Part shown: piece after piece, positions 4,197-6,510 of the stretch | Position numbering within the stretch: position 1 is the stretch's first letter | How the letters are laid out: the number at the start of each line of letters is the position of its first letter | Assembly (NCBI GenBank): GCA_025774735.1 | Contig: JALGZU010000382.1 | Span: 1-6,510 of the forward strand | Direction of reading: 5' to 3' | DNA length: 6,510 nt | Source of the DNA: a candidate division LCP-89 bacterium | GTDB lineage: Bacteria > Electryoneota > B3-LCP | Notes under the pieces: model-generated | What the model saw: only the letters and a program-made list of their open reading frames with translations | Databases searched by the model: none | Told to the model about the DNA's origin: nothing | Position numbers and translations under genes: made by a program

Positions 4197-4820
4197 ATGA
4201 CAAGAGCTAAACCTGTACTTTTTGCGATTCTGCTGCTGGCACTCAACCCCTGCCTGGTACTCGCCCAGCCCACGATTAGCGGATCGCTGTCAGGAACGCT
4301 TGGACCCGGATCCTACATCGTCACGGGGCACTGCACCGTCGATGCAGGGAACACGTTGACCATCGAGCCGGGGACAACGTTCCTCTTCGCAGGGCATTTC
4401 CACTTAAAAGTATACGGCACCCTCAACGCCGTCGGCACGGAACAGGATTCGATCGTAATGGTGAGCCAATTTGCTGGTTATGCATACGAATGGAGCGGCG
4501 TCCGCTTCATGAGTGGATCATCCGGTTCTGTGCTCTCCTATGCCTATCTGGAGAACGCCAAGTATCACCTGTATCCGGATTACAACGGCGGCGCTATCTA
4601 CGCTGAAGCAAACGACATCACTATCTCCCACTGCTGGATCAAGGATAATTACGCCAGTTCAGGTGGAGGTATTTACGTCGAAAGTGCTACGGTCACCGTA
4701 TCCGACTGCATCATCTTCGGGAACGAAGCCGGAAACGGCGGCGGCATGTACATCAACAACAGCAACGGCGTGCAGGTGAACAACAGCATCTTCGCCAAGA
4801 ATGCTTCCACCAGCACGTGA
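4197..4820 (+). CDS. Parallel beta-helix T9SS cargo protein, N-terminal part (ends at in-frame TGA)
   Basis: Starts at ATG 4197 after GGAGG. Residues 1-23 are a signal peptide (MTRAKPVLFAILLLALNPCL, then VLA before QPT). The mature part begins with GNTLTIEPGTTFLFAGHFHL and LKVYGTLNAVGTEQDS, the usual N-terminal cap of right-handed parallel beta-helix proteins. Rungs rich in G-G and N-N follow (GGAIYAEANDITISHC, GGGIYVESATVTVSDC, GGGMYINNSNGVQVNNSIFA). Such helices often bind or cleave polysaccharides, but no catalytic residues can be named. The frame stops at TGA 4818-4820 (codon 208). The same frame continues with unchanged character to 5702, so the TGA interrupts a 502-codon gene. Transcribed divergently from the cytochrome gene. 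Confidence 0.87.
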   Translation: MTRAKPVLFAILLLALNPCLVLAQPTISGSLSGTLGPGSYIVTGHCTVDAGNTLTIEPGTTFLFAGHFHLKVYGTLNAVGTEQDSIVMVSQFAGYAYEWSGVRFMSGSSGSVLSYAYLENAKYHLYPDYNGGAIYAEANDITISHCWIKDNYASSGGGIYVESATVTVSDCIIFGNEAGNGGGMYINNSNGVQVNNSIFAKNASTST

Positions 4821-5702
4821 GGGACGTGCGGAGGCGGCGGGATCCGCTGCTACAATTCACCCAACTGCACGTTCACGAATAACTTCTTCATCGCCAACAC
4901 AGCAGCCTATCGCGGCGGCGGTTTCTATGCGTACGGCTGCGCACCAACCCTGATCAACAATACCGTCACACGCAACCGTTGTACCATGTCGAGTACGTCC
5001 GCGACCGGCGCTGGAGTACTGGCGTATTCCGGAGCCTCAGTATCGGGGATGAACAACATCGTTTGCGATAACAATTCCACCTCGTCACCCAACGTGAGTG
5101 GTGCTGCTTACTTCACGTACTCCAACATCCGGGGCGGCTTAGCCGGTACAGGTAACATCGACTCCGATCCGATGTTCATCAACACCCCCCCGAGCGGCTA
5201 CTGCTTCCTGAGCCAGACGGCTGCGGGTCAACCTCAGAACAGCCCCAGTGTGGATACCGGTGATCCTACTATGCCGATGATCACGGGCAGCACCAGGACT
5301 GATTTTGTTCAGGATACCGGAGTCATCGACATGGGCTTCCATTGGGCTGGCCCTGTGTACGCCATCGATGGCCTCATGGAGCTGTTGAGGGATGACCTCA
5401 TTCCCGAGATGGAAGGGAGTCAGGGGAGTCAAGCAGAATCGATCAACCTGAAGCTGTGTAACCATCCTAATCCATTCAATCCGACGACAACCATCAGCCT
5501 CACGCTTGATATGGCATCTCCGGTCGAGCTGACGGTCTATGACGTCGCCGGAAAGCTGATCAGCACCCTGCACCAGGGAACCCTCGATGTCGGGATGCAT
5601 AACTTCCCTTTTTCGGGAGCCTCTCTGCCGACCGGCGTGTACATCTACCGGGCCGATCTCGGCGGCAGGGTAATCACCGGGAAAGCCTTGCTGGTCAAAT
5701 AA
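4821..5702 (+). CDS. Parallel beta-helix T9SS cargo protein, C-terminal part (after in-frame TGA)
   Basis: Same reading frame as 4197-4820, open from the codon after the TGA to TAA at 5700-5702. The first ATG is at 4986, without a convincing ribosome site. Beta-helix rungs continue without a break: CGGGIRCYNSPNCTFTNN, then RGGGFYAYGCAPTLINNT and GAGVLAYSGASVSGMNN. The 'S-D-P-M-F-I-N ... P-S-V-D-T-G-D-P' segment is the usual end of such helices. A short linker (MEGSQGSQAESI) precedes the sorting domain (NHPNPFNPTTTI, GVYIYRADLGG, KALLVK). If the TGA were read through, the product would be an exported surface protein of about 500 residues. Translation of this part alone would lack a signal peptide. 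Confidence 0.83.
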   Translation, partial: GTCGGGGIRCYNSPNCTFTNNFFIANTAAYRGGGFYAYGCAPTLINNTVTRNRCTMSSTSATGAGVLAYSGASVSGMNNIVCDNNSTSSPNVSGAAYFTYSNIRGGLAGTGNIDSDPMFINTPPSGYCFLSQTAAGQPQNSPSVDTGDPTMPMITGSTRTDFVQDTGVIDMGFHWAGPVYAIDGLMELLRDDLIPEMEGSQGSQAESINLKLCNHPNPFNPTTTISLTLDMASPVELTVYDVAGKLISTLHQGTLDVGMHNFPFSGASLPTGVYIYRADLGGRVITGKALLVK

Positions 5703-5757
5703 CGGATAATGCAACTCTGAACTGAATAAGAATCGAAAAGTCCGTTCGTAGAATGAG

Positions 5758-5792
5758 AAGAGCGGAAGCCGGTCATCGGCTTCCGCTCTTTT
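5758..5792 (+). terminator. Strong intrinsic terminator of the beta-helix gene
   Basis: AGAGCGGAAGCCG (5759-5771) pairs perfectly with CGGCTTCCGCTCT (5777-5789) around the loop GTCAT, and TTTTGTT follows on the plus strand. It lies between two converging genes. The minus-strand side lacks a T run (TCTCATTC), so it is better suited to the plus-strand gene but may serve both. Confidence 0.88.
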
Positions 5793-5825
5793 GTTCGCCT
5801 TCTGCTGCTTTAATCTGATGCAGTC

Positions 5826-6510
5826 CTACTTCATCAGCACCATCTTCTTCACCAAGGTAAAGTCTCCCGCTTCTATGCGGTATAGATACACGCCCGATGC
5901 CAATTCCGACCCATCGAAGTTAACCTCGTGCACCCCCAGTTCCCTCCACTCCTGCAGGGGCGACTCGACGAGTCGCCCTCCAATATCATACACCTCTAAC
6001 CTCACCCACGACCCTGCTGGCAGCCCGAACCGGATCGTCGTCACCGGATTAAACGGATTCGGATAGGCGCCGTATAAAACGAAGTGGCTGGGCGTCTCAA
6101 TCTGTTTCTCATATGACGCCCCTTCGAACGGTTCACCCAGGCAGGCCCAGCCCTGACTGTAATCGCCCGAACCGTCGCTGCCCAGCTTCTCGAAGTTGAA
6201 ATTGTCCTCATCAAAGATGACGTCCGGATACTCGCCCAGATAGGCGTTGTAGGTGTAGGTTCCCCCGGAAGCACCGGCGGGCACATTCTGGGTGCGGTCG
6301 CGGCTGACCGACGAATTGCCGGGGAAACTGAATCCGATCACCGGCCCCAGAACCGGTCCGTAGATGGATCCGTCCGGCAGTATCACGTCGCACCAGATGT
6401 CGGTGGTAACCGGCGTCGTTTCGCTGTTGGTACCTGTGATGGTATAATCGAAACTTCCGCCAGTGGCAGGGATCACGATCGGCGGATTCAGCGGCGTCAG
6501 CGTGACCGAA
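5826..6510 (-). CDS. T9SS cargo protein, C-terminal part (5' end outside window)
   Basis: Open from the right edge to TAG at 5826-5828. No start codon is required inside the window. A GTG at 6474-6476 exists but the frame is open above it and codes for SVTLTPLNPPIVIPATGGSF, which belongs to the same domain. This N-terminal ~125-residue segment (VTLTP-x-N-P-P-I-V-I-P-A-T-G-G-S-F-D-Y ... VPAGASGGTYTYNAYLGEYP ... FNFEKL) looks like an all-beta domain often placed just before sorting tails in FCB-group exported proteins. I cannot give it a function. The last ~85 residues are a T9SS type A-like sorting domain (YPNPFNPVTTIRFGLP, GVYLYRIEAGD, KKMVLMK). It converges with the beta-helix gene. No heptamer array follows its stop codon, unlike the two other minus-strand genes with visible ends. 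Confidence 0.87.
   Translation of the reverse strand, partial: SVTLTPLNPPIVIPATGGSFDYTITGTNSETTPVTTDIWCDVILPDGSIYGPVLGPVIGFSFPGNSSVSRDRTQNVPAGASGGTYTYNAYLGEYPDVIFDEDNFNFEKLGSDGSGDYSQGWACLGEPFEGASYEKQIETPSHFVLYGAYPNPFNPVTTIRFGLPAGSWVRLEVYDIGGRLVESPLQEWRELGVHEVNFDGSELASGVYLYRIEAGDFTLVKKMVLMK

Noticed and set aside
4818..4820. TGA recoded as glycine or tryptophan across the genome (alternative code)
   Set aside because: Only one in-frame TGA occurs in several kilobases of coding sequence, and tryptophan and glycine are written with ordinary codons throughout.
5139..5714. Minus-strand open frame (191 codons) opposite the beta-helix gene
   Set aside because: It overlaps a coherent beta-helix and sorting domain on the plus strand and has no recognisable features of its own.
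5758..5790. The 13-bp inverted repeat as a mobile-element end or attachment site
   Set aside because: It is a single hairpin with a T tail between two converging genes, with no transposase or target duplication nearby, so a terminator explains it.

Overview
The window carries five genes for exported proteins from a bacterium that appears to use a type IX secretion system (T9SS). All four C-termini visible here (the fifth gene is cut before its end) finish with a T9SS type A-like sorting domain: a PNPFN motif, a short beta-sandwich, a 'G-x-Y-x-Y-R' strand and a basic end such as KMVLMK. All four visible N-termini have a signal peptide. SBBP beta-propeller, parallel beta-helix and multiheme cytochrome modules joined to such tails suggest a member of the FCB superphylum, perhaps one of the uncultured lineages near Calditrichota, KSB1 or Zixibacteria. 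The sequence alone does not fix the phylum. No secretion machinery, mobile element, tRNA, rRNA or CRISPR array is present.

Layout: (1) 1-152, minus: N-terminus of a secreted, probably beta-helical protein, cut by the window edge. (2) 153-439: promoter, long structured leader and the terminator of the next gene. (3) 440-2355, minus: SBBP-repeat protein with an Ig-like domain and sorting tail, broken by a 22-nt deletion. (4) 2356-2683: a second copy of the same kind of boundary (leader, promoter, terminator, heptamer array). (5) 2684-4025, minus: multiheme cytochrome c with sorting tail, broken by a one-base frameshift. (6) 4026-4196: compact divergent promoter region with a palindrome midway between the two -35 boxes. 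(7) 4197-5702, plus: parallel beta-helix protein with sorting tail, interrupted by an in-frame TGA. (8) 5703-5825: strong hairpin terminator. (9) 5826-6510, minus: C-terminal part of another sorting-tail protein, cut by the window edge.

The most unusual content lies between the genes. The two minus-strand boundaries share a module in fixed order: a heptamer array (YAGNANN) whose first unit starts with the TAG stop codon, a GGCGATCC terminator hairpin, a TTGACT-N17-TATATT promoter inside a 58-nt near-identical block, and a 150-200 nt leader. The leader holds a 35-nt conserved core and a hairpin with an invariant UCGGGUGA loop. Base changes in the stems compensate each other, which points to a conserved cis-acting RNA controlling exported-protein genes. 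I do not recognise it as a known riboswitch class.

Three consecutive cargo genes each contain one disabling lesion (22-nt deletion, +1 shift, nonsense codon), while their sequence otherwise looks well conserved. This means either very recent decay or errors in the source assembly.
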